Below are positions 63,784-64,000 of a DNA stretch of 64,000 nucleotides, piece by piece. A program made the translations under genes and the position numbers. Position 1 is the stretch's first letter; each line of letters opens with the position of its first letter. The DNA comes from Achromobacter agilis (GTDB lineage: Bacteria; Pseudomonadota; Gammaproteobacteria; Burkholderiales; Burkholderiaceae_B): positions 62,001 through 126,000 of the forward strand of contig NZ_UFQB01000015.1 of assembly GCF_900496965.1 (NCBI RefSeq), written 5' to 3'. The notes beneath the pieces were generated by a model, which was given only the letters and a program-made list of their open reading frames with translations, had not been told where the DNA came from and made no database searches.

Positions 63784-64000
63784 TGCCGCTCTCCTTGCGG
63801 GAAATCCGGGTTTCTTCCGGCGTGCCGGCGGCCAGGAACTCCTGCACCGACGCCACGCCCAGCTCCTTCGCCGTGAACAGGCTTTCCAGCTGTTCGCGGG
63901 AATTGATCAGGCCTTTCGCGCGCAACGTTCCGGTCTCGTCGATCAGCACCGCGTAGGGCAGCTTGCTGATCTGAAACTTCATGCCCAGTTCGGCTGACAG
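63767..64000 (-). CDS. MauD/AauD-like thioredoxin-fold protein, partial at right edge
   Basis: C-terminal part of a membrane-anchored thioredoxin-like protein needed to form the many disulfides of the TTQ light chain. Only about 77 residues are present. They show the thioredoxin cis-proline region (KFQISKLPYAVLIDETGTLRAKG) and the MauD-like tail (INSREQLESLFTAKELGVASVQEFL). The active-site CxxC should lie beyond the right edge. The reading frame overlaps the light-chain start by 17 bp. In known clusters, mauE/aauE and the large-subunit gene lie further upstream. Confidence 0.85.
   Translation of the reverse strand: MSAELGMKFQISKLPYAVLIDETGTLRAKGLINSREQLESLFTAKELGVASVQEFLAAGTPEETRISRKESGNALAG

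Overview
The window is a gene-dense (roughly 65% G+C by eye) chromosomal segment from a betaproteobacterium of the order Burkholderiales. The order der-bamB-yfgM-hisS-ispG-rodZ-rlmN-ndk, the glnE/yhdP divergent pair and the ectRABCD set point to Alcaligenaceae (Bordetella/Achromobacter-like). This placement rests on gene order and protein resemblance only. No prophage, insertion sequence, CRISPR array, tRNA or rRNA gene was seen.

Layout. 1-7144 (minus) is a housekeeping run: der (partial at the left edge), bamB, a YfgM-like protein, hisS, ispG, a short rodZ-like gene, rlmN and ndk. valS (plus) ends at a strong terminator. 10506-14846 (minus) is an amino-acid-type ABC importer operon (XRE/cupin regulator, binding protein, permease, ATPase) ending in an FAD amine/amino-acid oxidase. 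14950-16757 (minus) is rpsP-rimM-trmD. A two-repeat exported protein of unknown function is at 17183. tusA-like and alaS follow at 17842-20723.

20802-29629 (minus) is a compact, tightly overlapping eight-gene type IVb pilus operon of the R64 thin-pilus/Tcp kind: a TcpQ/PilL-like lipoprotein, PilN secretin, PilO, PilP, PilQ ATPase, PilR, PilS pilin and a PilV-like minor pilin. No prepilin peptidase, PilM, PilT transglycosylase or Rci recombinase is visible. 29828-32429 (minus) pairs a DadA-like dehydrogenase with an orphan UgpB-like binding protein. 32610-34090 (minus) holds a ferredoxin-reductase and panD. 34159-34616 (plus) is an SMR (SugE/Gdx) exporter under a guanidine-II (mini-ykkC) riboswitch. 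A MOSC protein follows.

35597-39501 (minus) is the ectoine/hydroxyectoine operon ectR-ectA-ectB-ectC-ectD with a recognisable promoter and inverted repeat. 39721-45984 (plus) is an RpiR regulator, class III aminotransferase, TAXI solute receptor and fused TRAP permease. The aminotransferase and the permease each carry a one-base insertion in a G/C run. 45985-52136 (minus) has a DUF418 membrane protein, parC, a YcxB-like protein and parE. trxA and rho (plus), yhdP (minus), glnE and queH (plus) follow.

The right edge (minus) begins a tryptophan-tryptophylquinone amine dehydrogenase cluster: a mauD/aauD-like gene (partial), the TTQ light chain and a c-type cytochrome with no methionine ligand, with an AraC-family regulator beside it.
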